A DNA stretch of 62,000 bases from Cristatella mucedo (lineage: Eukaryota > Bryozoa > Phylactolaemata > Cristatellidae), in NCBI GenBank assembly GCA_009760855.2, contig WPIO01000044.1:1030001-1092000 (forward strand), written 5' to 3'. Each line of letters starts with the position of its first letter. Within the stretch, counting starts at the first letter, position 1. This document shows positions 18,310-29,959 of this stretch, piece after piece. Below the pieces are notes generated by a model. The model ran no database searches, had not been told where the DNA came from, and worked only from the letters and a program-made list of their open reading frames with translations. The translations under genes and the position numbers were made by a program.

Positions 18310-20435
18310 GTGCGCTCCCACTCCTGGTGTAATGTAGGCACATAAAAGATGGCCCTTGCAAAAAAACATTTCACTGCTTGGACAGCCGTAGACTTCCTTC
18401 GAGTTTACACCCGAAAGCTTAAAAAAGCCAGGGCTTCTTTTTTCATTAGAAAGCTGAATTCCTGCCAGTCGGACACTAAGCAGATTTATAAGACAGTAAA
18501 CCATTTACTGGCCAATGCTGTGAGGTCTGACTCCCCAGATATTAAGGGCTCAGCCGAAAAGTTTTCAGCCTTCTTTACTGAAAAAATTGCGCACGTTCGT
18601 GCCTTCATTAAGCCCCCTCCGACCAAAGCAATCGCCGTTCCTCAACCTGTGACCTTTCTTAAAAGGTTCTCTGATGTTTCTGCCTGTGATATGGCTGCCT
18701 TAATAAGGTCTAGCAAAAAGAGCTCGTCTCCTGAAGACCCTATACCTTCATCTCTGTGGTCTTCACTTGCAGACCAATTTAGCCCTGCCATAACCAAGAT
18801 TTGTAATGCTTCTTTGGGAAAAGGGGTCGTCCCCAAGTCCTTCAGATCGGCAATCGTTAGACCTATTCTTAAAAAGCCTGGATTAGACACAGAGGTCCTA
18901 GCAAACTATCGTCCAGTTTCCCTTCTTCCGTTCTTATCAAAGATTCTTGAAAAAATTGTTGCTAAGCAGCTAGTTGAACATATTGAAAATAATGGAATGT
19001 CAGACAAATTTCAATCAGGGTTCAAGAGGCAGCACTCTACTGAAACTGCTCTCCTCCGTGTTAACAATGACATTCTACGTGGCAACGACGACGGGAATGT
19101 CACTGCCCTAGCTCTGCTAGATCTGTCTGCTGCCATCGAAACCATTGATCACAAAGTTCTGCTTGAACGATTGAGAACAACGATCGGTCTGGCAGACGAA
19201 GCACTGACGTGGTTTAAGTCATAACTTGTCTGATCGTGTTCAATCCGTGTCGTGTGGGGGTCAGGTCTCAGACATGAGAAGGATCACCTGTGGAGTCCGT
19301 CAAGGGTTCGTACTCGGTTCCTTGCTGTTCTCCATTTATACACAACCTCTGGGAAAAGTGATTAAGGCCCATGGAATAGGATATCACTTCTATGCTGACG
19401 ATACTCATTTGTATTTGTCATTTAAACCGTCGGAATCTGCTGCAGCAACTGAGAAACTAAATGCTTGCCTTGCAGATATTCGATCCTGGATGTCGGAAAA
19501 CTTCCTGAAATTACATGACAATAAAACCGAACTGCTGCTCATAGGACACCCTAAGCGTGTGGCTGGTTTAAAAGGCTTTGCTGTTCTAATAGGTGATGCT
19601 ATTGTGCGACCTTCACCACGTGCTCGAAATCTAGGTGTCGTTTTCGACAGCTGCCTCAATTTCAAAAGCTTCATTCAGAAGACTGCCTCTACAGCTAGCC
19701 ATCACATCCGATCCCTATCCAAGATTAGAAGCTGTCTCCCAGTGGCTCGTAAAAAATTTAACTAGCTCTTTAGTTCTGTCTCGGCTTGATTATTGTAATT
19801 CCCTTTTGGCTGGGCTGCCAAAGAAACCTATTATGCCACTACAGCGGATTATGAATATGGCTGCAAGGCTGGTCTTCAAGTCCCAGCGGTTTGAGCACGT
19901 GTCACCTCTGCTGAAAGAGCTAGGATGGTTGCCGGTTGAGCAACGGATACAGAGCAAAGTTCTTACGCTGACCCACAAGGCCTGCCACGGCTTGGCTCTT
20001 TCGTACCTAGCTGAACTGCTGCCTCAGTTTCAGCCTGTTCGCGCCCTCAGGTCCTGTGTGGACAATAAATTAGCTGTCCCATTCCTCCACTTAAAGACAG
20101 TTGGCGACAGAAGCTTTAGCTCAGCAGGTCCTAGACTGTGGAACTCGCTTCCACAATTCTTACGCAACGACAACTGCTCTCCAACTGCCGACTACGGCAC
20201 ATATTTTTCAGCCGTCCTGAACTTCTACTTCTATGCTACTCACTACCTCAACTGCTCTCCCGACTCTGCTATGCTTCCCACTTTCTCTTTGTTGCGTGAG
20301 ACGAAGTCTGTCGGCTACCGAATGCGTACCGAAAGCCGCTTAGGCTGCGAGTGTGCTATACAAAACTCTCCTGCGTAACACCCACATGGTCTTTATGACT
20401 TTGTGGAGTTACTGACGGAGATACATTACATTACA
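18310..20435 (+). mobile_element. LINE-B copy (reverse transcriptase, inactivated), 5'-truncated
   Basis: The longest LINE-B copy. It begins in the linker before the reverse transcriptase (FIRKLNSCQSDTKQIYKTVN), continues through VVPKSFRSAIVRPILKKPG, NYRPVSLLPFLSKILEKIV, FQSGFKRQHSTETALL, LLDLSAAIETIDH (motif A), GVRQGFVLGSLLFSIYT (motif B), FYADDTHLYL (motif C) and FLKLHDNKTELLLIGH, then the C terminus. Frames shift near 19223 and 19740. The usual motif A Phe-Asp is Ile-Glu here and motif B has several changes from the usual GVPQGS. The 3' end is TGACGGAGATACATTACATT with an (ACATT)n tail. L2/CR1-type by motif order; not catalytically active. Confidence 0.9.
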
Positions 20436-20635
20436 TTTACTAGCTCGCTGGGCTCGTCGGTACAGCAAGATGGCAGATGATCATTTATTTTTCGAAGAAT
20501 ATTTTTTGAGTAAAAGGGCGTCGAGGATCTATGACAAATCAGCTTTAAGTACATATTGATAAATCCCAGAACAGCATTGCCATATCGGGAATTGAAAAAA
20601 TGAATCAAAAAAAGTGAACATCCCAGCATACTAAA

Positions 20636-20715
20636 TGCAAAGCAAATGTAAAACCTCTAGAAAGAGATTGAGTTCTCTGAGAGCGCTTTACCAGGTGTAT
20701 TTTGATTATTATTAT
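20636..20715 (+). mobile_element. LINE-A / SINE-2 3' hairpin tail
   Basis: GCAAATGTAAAACCTCTAGA, AAGAGATTGAGTTCTCTGAG and GCGCTTTACCAGGTG are the LINE-A tail, ending in (ATT)n. Confidence 0.75.
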
Positions 20716-21399
20716 ACTAGACGATGCCGATGAAGATAAAGCAGAACAAACACCCCACCGGCGGCATTCAAAATCGCTGACTTTGCAGCATTGCATAAAA
20801 ACTCTTGCGTTTGCCTAATGGCTTCTCACGTTACACACGTTCTCACTGGACACAGTACACAAAAGTCTGCAAGGTAGCGGGAACGACGTATGAAAGTGAA
20901 AAAATAATTGTTGCGTTGAGCAGATGGTTCAATGATTCTCCAGGGATCCATCTCCATACACTGCGAGCACGATTCCTCACACAGCTGAACCGTCGTTCAG
21001 TGCACCTTCGTAGAAATATCTGCCGTCGACCACGTGGACCTGAAAAGCAGATGAGCGGAGGCTCTTGGACCGCTCGACAGCTCGATGTCTCTTTGGAGCA
21101 CGGATCGGCCGAACAGGAGTAGTGCAGTTCGCAACGAATCATGCACAGGCAACGACACCGTGTCACTAGACACGCAGAGCCTCTTGCATTACATGCACGA
21201 CAAGCCCTTCACTACTGTCAACAACAGGGGCATGCCCGACCCAAGCCCGCGGTGGTTCTATACCGTCCTCTGCAGTGCTGTGCAGCTCCGTGTAATTGAC
21301 AGCAGAGCGTACGCCTTGCACCTTTCTCGTCAGGACTACGTGGGCTGCTGCTGCCTCGACTGCTAGACTGCCTCGACTGCTAGGTGTACCACTTGCTCA
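20716..21399. other. no recognised gene
   Basis: Overlapping ORFs of about 100 codons lie on both strands (20805-21122 plus, 20843-21166 minus). Neither shows a family signature, and there is no splice or codon evidence to choose between them. Confidence 0.35.
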
Positions 21400-21566
21400 A
21401 GCCCTTGCAGGGTATTAGCCTGTGGGTATAGGTACTTGCACTTCACGGCTCAGGTCGTTGGTTCGAGTCCTGCAGCAGATAATCCTTTATCGCCTGCTGC
21501 CAGCGGGTGACTGCCGCAAAGGCTCTTCTACTGCTATATAAATGAAGCTGTAGAACCAGCTAATCT
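21400..21566 (+). mobile_element. SINE-1 copy
   Basis: The head contains GGTCGTTGGTTCGAGTCCTG (box B), then AATCCTTTATCGCC, GGCTCTTCTACTGCTATATA and AGCTGTAGAACCAGCTAATC, the SINE-1 body and end. Confidence 0.85.
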
Positions 21567-22580
21567 TTAGTTTTACTCGTGCAACATGCTAGAAGCAGCC
21601 GCCCCAAGTACTGAGGAATGCAAGCACGTGGGTTCACAGCCTGCCAGCCTAACGGGTTTGCCAAGCGAGACATAAGACTGCGGATGCCTATACATCGGCC
21701 AGCATAGCTACACTATCCCACCGACGAGTCAACACAGTGCAACGGTTTGCCAGTGGCTGTCCAGCAATTGGCAGCCTGGCCTAGGGCAATGAACCAGGCA
21801 CTCAGGAAAGATGCGGTGGACATGCGCAACGACGATGTGTCAACACGGTTGTGTCGTCGGCGGCCGGATGTTTAGAGCATTCCAGACATGATCCCAGAGA
21901 TGTAATAGTGTTAGAGAGAAAACAGGCCTCGTCTTGCCGGACTAAGAAATCGAATGCCCCCAACGACCTCTGATCCCACAGGCTAAAGCAACTCACTCAT
22001 TTCGTCCCCTCCCCTTCGATTAGAAAAAATTGATGATATTAATGAATGGTGGGTCTGTGAAATGACCTAAAAAGCAAGGAGGTCTGGCAAGTCACTGAGC
22101 CGCTTAGAATTAAATAGTGGGTGTACAAAGGCAAAACATAAACAGCATCGCATGAATAAAATACGACATACATCGACAGCTCTTTGCCCAAGCTAATTTC
22201 CTTCTCTGCTGCTTTTTCACAGCAGTCAGCCAGGCATCTTTTTTAGTCGGGGGATTCGGCTCCGAGCAGCAGCTGCTGCCACCGTAGGTCTGCTACTCGG
22301 TCACCTACTGTCTAGGCTTGAAGCCCTGCTGCCCTGCGACAGCTGGACAGTCCGGATCTCGACAGCTCAACTGACTGAAAACCGCGGCCCAGAAAACCTC
22401 GGACTTTAGGCTCATTTCCCATTCGAGAAAAAGAGTTTTCACCCTTGGTCCCATGAAAAACGGCCTTCGGTCGCTCTCAGTACGACAGCTAAGCCTGACC
22501 TGACAGACAAGCTTGGCTTCGTTCAAAGGGACAGGTGGAGGAAACGGTAGCGGTGATGCAGAGGCGCTCTAAATTCCTCG
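21567..22580. other. no recognised gene
   Basis: There is no ORF with recognisable content. A CCTCCCCTTCG/GTCCCCTCCC pyrimidine-rich stretch lies near 22006-22018. Confidence 0.4.
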
Positions 22581-22646
22581 CCAAGAGGTGAGTGTGTGTG
22601 TGTGTGTTCGTGTGCGTGTGTTTGTGAGTGTGTGAGCGTATGTATG

Positions 22647-22738
<92 letters not shown>

Positions 22739-22880
22739 TGTGTGTGTATACATGTGCATGTGTGTTCGTGTGTGTGTGTATGTGTGTGTGTGTTCGCGTA
22801 TGTATATGCATGCATGTGTGCGTGTTCGTGTGTGTGTGTGTGTGCATGTGTGTGTTTGTGTGTGTGTGTGTGTGCATGTG
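22581..22880. repeat. (GT)n microsatellite, about 300 bp
   Basis: A long TG dinucleotide array with interruptions such as TATGTATGCATG and GTATACATGTGCATG, purest at 22650-22735. His/Thr and Cys/Val ORFs across it are artefacts. Confidence 0.95.
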
Positions 22881-23718
22881 TGTTTTATTTGTACTGCAAC
22901 TTCCAAAAACTAAAACGAAAAATTATGACTAAGCATGGCAGGAAATTACTCAGTAAACGATGATAGAAGTCACACAAATGACAAATTTTACATTCTTTTT
23001 ATTTATACGATTTGACTAAGCTTGCAAATGCATGCTACGTGCTAAGGCACGGCATGTAGTGATGGTAATCACTGCCTGCAGAAGCATCGTTGGGTAGTGA
23101 GACCTTTCTTTGAGTGTGTCGGGCAGCCGATCGGCAGCCTAGGCTTGCATGTTGTAGCTAATTGGAATTGTACTACATAAGACTTCGTAGAGGATCACTG
23201 TGCAGCTGACGTCACATACCGGTTGGATAGCAAGAGAGCATTCGTTGAATGTGATTGTGCTTTAGACAAGAAGACCAACATGAGAGGGCAGGGATCATGC
23301 TTTTCATCTACCGGCGTTTGATGTATCCTTTACCAAAGTAGAACCCATCAGCCTTGCCTGTGCATTATATGCATACTAACTACATTCTGCTCTGGTGTTT
23401 GATGGTAGGTCTAGTTGACCTCGAGGTATAGGCGATTATGCGAAGCTCGAACTCACTGTAACCGCTACCATTTGCTCCATCCATCTAGTTATCTGCCCCT
23501 CTGCCAATTGCCACTTCATAGCAGGGTGATCCTGGGGAGGGGCACACGGTAAAGACAATTCATATCACCTATTTCTTACACAACGGAGCACGGTCATTCA
23601 TAACTTGTAGGTGCAAAGTTGGTAATTTTTTTATCCGACGAGTAAAAATCAGAGCCTACCTCTTGAACACGTCCGGACACTAGTAATTTCTCTTGGCACA
23701 ACTGGGAAGAAAAGAATG

Positions 23719-23818
23719 AAAATGTGCATCGAATAATGCTCTTAAATATAAATATACCACACAATGCAAATGTGCATCAAATAATGTTCTTAAATATAAA
23801 TAAATATAAATATACCAC
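23719..23818. repeat. imperfect 49-bp tandem duplication
   Basis: AAATGTGCATCGAATAATG with the following TTAAATATAAATATACCAC is repeated from about 23768 with an internal extra ATAAATATAA. Confidence 0.8.
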
Positions 23819-23879
23819 ATATGCAGGAAAGGTCCGAATAATTCATGCACCCTAATCAAGATATAACAAGACATTTGCA

Positions 23880-24055
23880 CAGCATCCTATGAGAACTAAA
23901 TCTCCTTTTGGGAATTTTACATATGGTGGAAAGGAGTCGTTCAATTGCTTAGAGCTAACAATTTGCATGTTCAGAGCAAAGACTGTGAGTAATAGATGGG
24001 CTTAAGCATCCTTTTAAAATGTCACCAAGTCAGGGGATGAGACCTCGGTCGAAAA
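23880..24055 (-). mobile_element. LINE-A 3' end, degenerate
   Basis: GAGAACTAAATCTCC, GAATTTTACATATGG and later CCTTTTAAAATGTCACCAAG followed by TCAGGGGATGAG match the LINE-A minus-strand 3' region in order, with many substitutions. Confidence 0.6.
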
Positions 24056-25094
24056 TACTTTATGGCCTGCTAGGCAGGAACATTTGATCAGAACATAGGA
24101 TTCGAATGAGTTAGCAATATCTGTAGCAAATCATGCATGCTACCACATTGACTTGCTTACTAGGTGCAAAAACATGCAAAATTACCATTTTTTTACAGTA
24201 TCTCAAGCAATTTCTTGCTGCCGACAGTCACTATATTGTCGAAGGATAACATTTTGTAGCACCACCTGAGCACAACAAAGTAAAATTTACTCAGCAATTA
24301 CCAAGCAATATAAGGATACTGTTTTGAGCCTGCATAGCCATGGGCTGGACATAGTTCCAATAGCCTTTTGACTCTGTCTGATTATCTGCATCAATGAAGC
24401 ATGGCCCTGAAGAACACTTCTGGGTGCTTCCATAAAAATTACTGCTTTTGAAATTTAAAAATGATCGAAAAAAATCCTCATTTCAGGTTAATCTGAAGAC
24501 AGCCGGAAGCTTTGCCCTAAAGGCTGGCTTACCGGCAGACGTACGAAATACCAGCTAAAACAAATATTGGTACGTCCTCAATGGAGAAACGCCTAGAACT
24601 TGTGCGGCGGCGGGGCCGTTCAAAAAGGTTCTCATCTCTCTACAAAAAATAGTCTCCATATACAGAGAGTAAATATTTCTGCACCGAAGAGTCGTCACCC
24701 AGAAGCCTCTTTAGATCAACCCGGCTGAAATGACGAAATAAATAAATAAATAATTTGCACATTTGGACAAAATAAAATGGCACGACTAAGACAAATAAGT
24801 CGATGGGCTTCTTTCGACTTGTTTAATAAGACTGACTTTTTTCAGCACATCTAAAAATACGATAGGTACGTTCAACAGTGAACCCTCTGTGAGAACCGAA
24901 CCTGAACGCACCCACTTAAGGTAGCTCATTCTAGCAGCCTTTTATTCCCACCGACATAAAAAAAAAAGTTGCTTCCCTCTTGAGAAACGCCTTGAAGTTG
25001 GGGACCGAATACTTGCTGACGACATGTAAAAATCCTTTAACTCATCTCTTGCAGGTCGTCCTGGTTTTTCGACATACCGCTTATACAGATAGTT

Positions 25095-25368
25095 GATGCA
25101 AAATTACAGCTAGGCTTGTCTATCGTACACGTTGTAACTGCCACATTACATCCCCAGTCTTGGCTGGCTCCCCATTAAGCAGTGCATCGACTTCAAGGTT
25201 CTGCCACTTAGTTTGAGGCTCCTTGCTCAAGCCGACCTATCTGACATGCATCGCAGGCTTATCTTTGAACCACCTCTCGCTCTGGTCGTTTAGCTCTTCC
25301 TCTAGCCAGCCTCAAATCCTTCGGAGAACATGCCTTTATCTCCTAGGCTTCAAAAGCCTTGCTACTAG
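25095..25368 (+). mobile_element. LINE-A remnant (degenerate C-terminal region)
   Basis: GCAAAATTACAGCTAGGCTT matches the LINE-A NSAARLVCRE region, then GCAGTGCATCGACTTCAAGG matches KQRIDFKVL and CTCAAATCCTTCGGAGAACA matches LKSFGDRAF. It joins LINE-B sequence directly at about 25369. Confidence 0.7.
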
Positions 25369-26200
25369 CTTTGCTGTTGTCCTGCCGTCACCTCGTGCTC
25401 AAAATGTAGGTGTCGTTTTCGACAGCTGCTTAAATTTTAAAAGCTTCATTCAGAAGACTGCTTCTACAGCAAGCCACCACGTCCAATCCCTATCTAAGAT
25501 TTAGAGCTGTCCTCTACAGTGGCTTGCAAGAAATTTAGCAAGCTCCTTAGTTCTGTCTCGGCTTGATTATTGTCATTCCCTTTTGGCTGGCCTACAAAAA
25601 AAGAAACTATGCCACTGCAAATGGCTATGAATATGGCTGCAAGGCTAGTTCTCAAGTCCTAGAGGTCTCCTTAGCTCAAACAGCTAGGGTGGCTGCTGGT
25701 TGATCAACGGATACAGAGCACAGTTCTTATGCTGACCCACAAGGCCTGTCCCTGTTTGGCTCTATCATACCTAGTTGAACTTACGCACTAGTCCCAGGCA
25801 CCTAGTGCCCTCAGGTCAAGTGTGGACTTTTTAATTAGCTGTTCCATTCCTCCGCTTGAAAACTGTTGACGAAAGAAGCTTTAGCTCTGCAGGTCCTAGA
25901 CTGTGGAACTCGCTACCACAATTCTTATGCAACGACAACTACTCTCCTGCTGCCGACTATGGCTCATCCTTTCCAGCGGTCCTGAGCTGCTACTTGCATG
26001 CCACTCACTACCTCAACTGCTCTCCTCACTCTGCTATGCTTTCCATTTTCTCTTTGTTCGAGAGATGAAGTCTCTTAGCTACCGAATGTGTACAGAAAGC
26101 CGCTTAGGCTGTGAGTGCTCTATACAAAACCCTCCTGTGTAACACCCACATAGTCTTTGTGGCTTTGTTGAGTTACAGACAGAGATACATTACATTACTG
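25369..26200 (+). mobile_element. LINE-B remnant (C-terminal part and 3' end)
   Basis: It starts in the segment coding PSPRAQNVGVVFDSCLNFKS, passes through decayed LVLSRLDYCHSLLAGL and RSFSSAGPRLWNSLPQFL, and ends GAGATACATTACATTAC at 26197. Multiple stops and frameshifts. Confidence 0.85.
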
Positions 26201-26794
26201 GCAGATATCGCGATATACCCTGACTGGGCAACGTTTAAACACAGCTAAAAACCCAGCTGTTCCTCATAACATATGCTCCATCCATATGAATTACCCTATA
26301 GTTAAATAATTATGCCGAAAGAGTCAACATTATTATCACTAATCAATTAACACGGTTCCTTTACAGCATACCTGCAAGTGAAGTGGCTAGGAAATGACTT
26401 TGTTCTCTTACGGTGCTACACAAACGTGTTGATATGTATTATCACTATCATATCCTATCCCAATGCACGAAAAACCTTCACTTCTCAGGTTCTTAAATGA
26501 TGCAATGGAAAAAAGGCACTGATCAGCAGTTAGTCATCGCTTACCGGGATCGGCATGCCTGTACACCGACCAACCAAGGTCTCGGTCGTACTTATGTCTA
26601 CAACCGCTCCTAGAATATCAGTACTTCTTTCCTCTGAACCACCAAATCTTCCTGTACCGGAGTCAGAAATCTGGAATATACATACATCATAAAGACAAGA
26701 TGCAGCTTGCCAATGATTCCAGCTGGAGCCAGCTTATTGTGAACAATAACAATAATAGTAATAATAGTAGTAGTATAGTACCTTTGTGTGCTGC
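26201..26794. other. no recognised gene
   Basis: A degenerate LINE-A/SINE-2 hairpin tail may be present at 26365-26440 (GTGGCTAGGAAATGACTTTG ... GGTGCTACACAAACG). Otherwise unassigned, with (AAT)n-like sequence at 26745-26775. Confidence 0.4.
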
Positions 26795-26900
26795 TTCATG
26801 CCAAGCCAGTGTAGGCCACAGAGTCGTGGAGTAATATACTGTCCCACATTCATGACAGACAAAGCCACATTGCTGATTTTTGCCACAACTGAAGCATCTT
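26795..26900 (-). mobile_element. LINE-A fragment
   Basis: AGCCAGTGTAGGCCACAGAG, GTGGAGTAATATACTGTCCC and CATGACAGACAAAGCC match the LINE-A minus strand around CRERRSCHITPLLADLHW. Confidence 0.65.
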
Positions 26901-27059
26901 ACTCTCGGGACAGGTGTGGCTTTTAATCGAAAACTAGTTCATTGGTTCGTCATTGGGTAAATGTCATATGCACAGCAAATACACTCTAGCTAAACCAGTC
27001 ATGCCCATGAGCATCGAGTGTGTGTGTCTAAGTGTGTGCATGCACAAACACTTAGACAC

Positions 27060-27091
27060 ACACACATACACATATATAAATATATATATAA

Positions 27092-27130
<39 letters not shown>

Positions 27131-27166
27131 TATATATATATAAATATATATGTATATATATATTTA

Positions 27167-27240
<74 letters not shown>
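27060..27240. repeat. (TA)n microsatellite
   Basis: TA dinucleotides with AATA/TTTA interruptions. The Tc1-like element begins at its right border, consistent with TA target choice. Confidence 0.95.
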
Positions 27241-27243
<3 letters not shown>

Positions 27244-29000
27244 TGCCCTCCAAAAGTTTCCACTTGCCTGGTCCATCGATCTGAGTTCGGTTGTTGCTAA
27301 AGCCTGTATTCGAGTTAGTCATTACACTACATTAATTTTCAAATTGCAACAATCTGTTAATATAATTGTGGCCCGAGTATCAATTTGCTACGTTTGGCTT
27401 AGTGAGTAATTGCAAAAGCCGGCAACCGACTTAACGATTCACATGTAAACCGATGGGGGAAGTGTTGTCACGTGGCTACTCTACTCCTCTGGTATGCCTT
27501 CAACAGATTTTGGCCGATTTTGTTACCGACGATGCCTTGGCTAATGCTGAGCTAAGATACCCGAATGGCTCCTTGACCTGTTGAGCCACGATAGCTCAGG
27601 AAGTAAAGTGCTTGCTCTTCACGATCGAGGTCGTGGGTTCGAATCCTTCATCGGGCAATCATGTATTGCCTACTTCAAGCGGTGGTGATAGCCGTTAAGG
27701 CTCTTCTGCCGAATACGAATGGGGCTGTTAAATCAGCTAATAGATTGGGGCCGGCCCCTGCCATGTTGACGGTCACTGCTGCTCGACCAGAACATGCTGC
27801 CAGTTGCACAGCTTTCTGAGGGTACAAGAACAGTTTTGGGAGACGCTACACGGATGTGGCCTGAAAACCGATAAAACCATTAAAACCGAGAAATCGTGAG
27901 GCAGCTGAAGATGCAAGAAGGTACTGCTAGGAGCATTATTAGGAAACACCTGGTGCATGGCAGCACAGAGCCACTGCCATGCTCGGATCGCTCTCGAGTA
28001 ACTTCTCCGAGGGAGGGGACCAGCTCCTCAAAACCACTGCTCTAAAGGACAGATTTGACACTGCTAAAATACACTGCCAGAGTCTCTAGCAAGTTAGCTG
28101 AACGGTCTTAAGCCAAAATACCATGAGTAGAAGGCTTAACGAACAAGGACTGAATGCACGTGTGGCCCGGTGCAAGCCATTGCTGAATGTGCAGCACAAA
28201 AAAGCAAGGCTGGATTTTGTTTGCAGATCCCAGCATTGGACAGCTGCCCAATGGAGCAGAGTGCTATGGACTGACGAGTCCAAATTCCACTTCGTTGTCT
28301 GAGACAAAAGGAAGAAGTACGTTCGCCGGGGAATGGGTAAAGTGTAGATGGATGTTCGTCTAAAAAAGATAAAATTCGGTGGTGAAAGGGTACTGTATGG
28401 GGTTGTTTCTCAACTTCCGGTGTTTTGCGTCTGCACAGGATTCAAGGAGTCATGAATCAAAATGTCTATGTCGACAGTGCGCAGAATGTTGGCTTGCCAT
28501 CTGCTTACGCTCTTGGCGGGCTCGATTTCTGTTGGTACCATGACAACGATCCGAAGTGAACTGCTGTGGCAGTTAAGCAGTTTTCACGAACCACCCCCCC
28601 CCCCCTACTACAGCTGCAAGCCAATTGTGGTCATGTAGTGGCCAAGCCAAAGCTCGGACTTCAACTCAATCGAACATCTGTGGGACGAAGTCGAGCGAGC
28701 TTTAAGAATCAAAGTCTCCGGCGCATGAAACCTGATAATTGTTTGAGGTTTTGAATGATTGCTGGGATCAATTCCTCCAGAAACGTGCCCGAAGTTGGTG
28801 GAGTCAATGCCGAGACGATTGGGTAAAGTTATCAAAAATCATGGTGCTTCGACAAAACATTGACTGTACCCAATGAATTGCATGTAATTATATATTTCGT
28901 AGCTTTTCCATGGAATAAAAACTGCTACAGAGTTAGAACAAATCTCAATCTTGTGTGTTTTGAGTAAAACAGTGTGCTGGTAGCAGGTGCTTTGGAGTGA
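27241..29000 (+). pseudogene. Tc1-type DNA transposon remnant (transposase pseudogene)
   Basis: A decayed transposase is readable on the plus strand: at about 28124 MSRRLNEQGLNARVARCKPL, then KKARLDFVCRSQHW, VLWTDESKFHF (second DDE-region Asp block), RRGMG, and at 28646-28720 SSDFNSIEHLWDEVERALR, the Tc1 third catalytic block (xxDFNxIEHLWDE). Stops interrupt it at several places. The left end TACTGCCCTCCAAAAGTTTC at 27241 lies directly after a (TA)n tract; the right end near 28985 reads GGTGCTTTGGAGTGAATG, a poor inverted match. Without the SINE inserted at 27584-27742 the element is about 1.6 kb, the usual size for Tc1. Confidence 0.85.
27584..27742 (+). mobile_element. SINE-1 copy inserted in the Tc1 remnant
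   Basis: The tRNA-like head AGCCACGATAGCTCAGGAAG (box A) and GGTCGTGGGTTCGAATCCTT (box B) are well kept, followed by the SINE-1 body ending GGGGCTGTTAAATCAGCTAA. Confidence 0.9.
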
Positions 29001-29002
29001 AT

Positions 29003-29525
29003 GTAATGTAATGTATCTCCCCACCCTCACGCAACAAAGACAAAGTGGGAAGCATAGCAGAGCAGGAGAGCAGTTGAGGTAGTGAGTAGCTTAGAAGTAG
29101 CAGTTCAGGACCACTGAAAAAGATGTGCCATAGTCGGCAGTTGGAGAGTAGTTGTCGTTGCGTAAGAATTGTGGAAGCGAGTTCCACAGTCTAGGACCTG
29201 CAGGGCTAAAGCATCTGTTACCAACGGTCTTTAAGCGCAGGAATGGAACAGCTAATTTATTGCCCACACAGGACACGAGGGCACGAACTGGCTGAAACTG
29301 ATGCAGCAGTTCAGCTAGGTACGAAAGAGCCAAGCCGTGGCGGGCATTGTGGGTCAGCTTAACAACTTTGCTTTGTATCCGTTGCTCAACTGGCATCCAT
29401 CCTAGTTCTTTTAGCAAAGGAGACACGTGCTCAAACCTCTAGGACCGGAAGACTAGCCTTGCAGCCATATTCATAGTCAACTACAGTGGCCTAATACCTT
29501 TCTTTGGCAGCCCAGCCAAAAGGGA
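29003..29525 (-). mobile_element. LINE-B fragment with 3' UTR deletion
   Basis: On the minus strand it encodes NSLLAGLPKKGI, VSPLLKELGWMPVEQRIQSK and GPRLWNSLPQFLRND, then jumps from the TTTGTTGCGTGAGGG segment straight to GGGGAGATACATTACATTAC, so about 100 bp of the 3' untranslated region seen at 20310-20420 is missing. Its 5' side abuts a (GT)n tract. Confidence 0.85.
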
Positions 29526-29535
29526 ATTACAGTGC

Positions 29536-29649
<114 letters not shown>

Positions 29650-29689
29650 CACAAATTTGTGCTAACGCAAGCCTCTACAGTTTCCAGCA

Positions 29690-29745
29690 TATGTAAAGTG
29701 CCTAGAAAGAGATTTCGTGCTCATTGGGAGCTATACAAAAGTAAG
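29690..29745 (+). mobile_element. LINE-A/SINE-2 hairpin tail fragment
   Basis: AGCATATGTAAAGTGCCTAG, AAAGAGATTTCGTGCTCATT and GGGAGCTATACAAAAGTAAG are a diverged copy of the shared tail. Confidence 0.6.
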
Positions 29746-29959
29746 TATTATAATTACAGCTGCTCTCTAAGCCTGGTAGCCGGTTCCTTGAAAGCTCGGT
29801 ATCCACCTGGGAGAGGCTAGCAGGTATGAGGGTGGGGAGACAGGCTCAAGAAAGCACACTCGGGGCCAAAACTATTTCTGAACCCAGAAAACACTAAACC
29901 ACACTCCAATACTGTTGGGGTAATGAATCCCTTAACGGCTCAGGAGTGCCGTCCTTGAC

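Larger units (their letters stand above)
22881..25094. other. AT-rich non-coding stretch
   Basis: No gene recognised. It includes a two-copy, roughly 49-bp duplication and a decayed LINE-A 3' end (both listed separately) and an (AAAT)n run at 24737-24754. Confidence 0.4.

Noticed and set aside
20805-21166. Antisense pair of about 105-codon ORFs
   Set aside because: No family signature, splice site or codon evidence on either strand.
22489-22963. Long His/Thr and Cys/Val ORFs
   Set aside because: They are translations of the (GT)n/(CA)n array, open only because the dinucleotide repeat lacks stops.
26953-27300. Tyr/Ile-repeat ORFs
   Set aside because: They arise from the (TA)n tract and carry no real protein signal.
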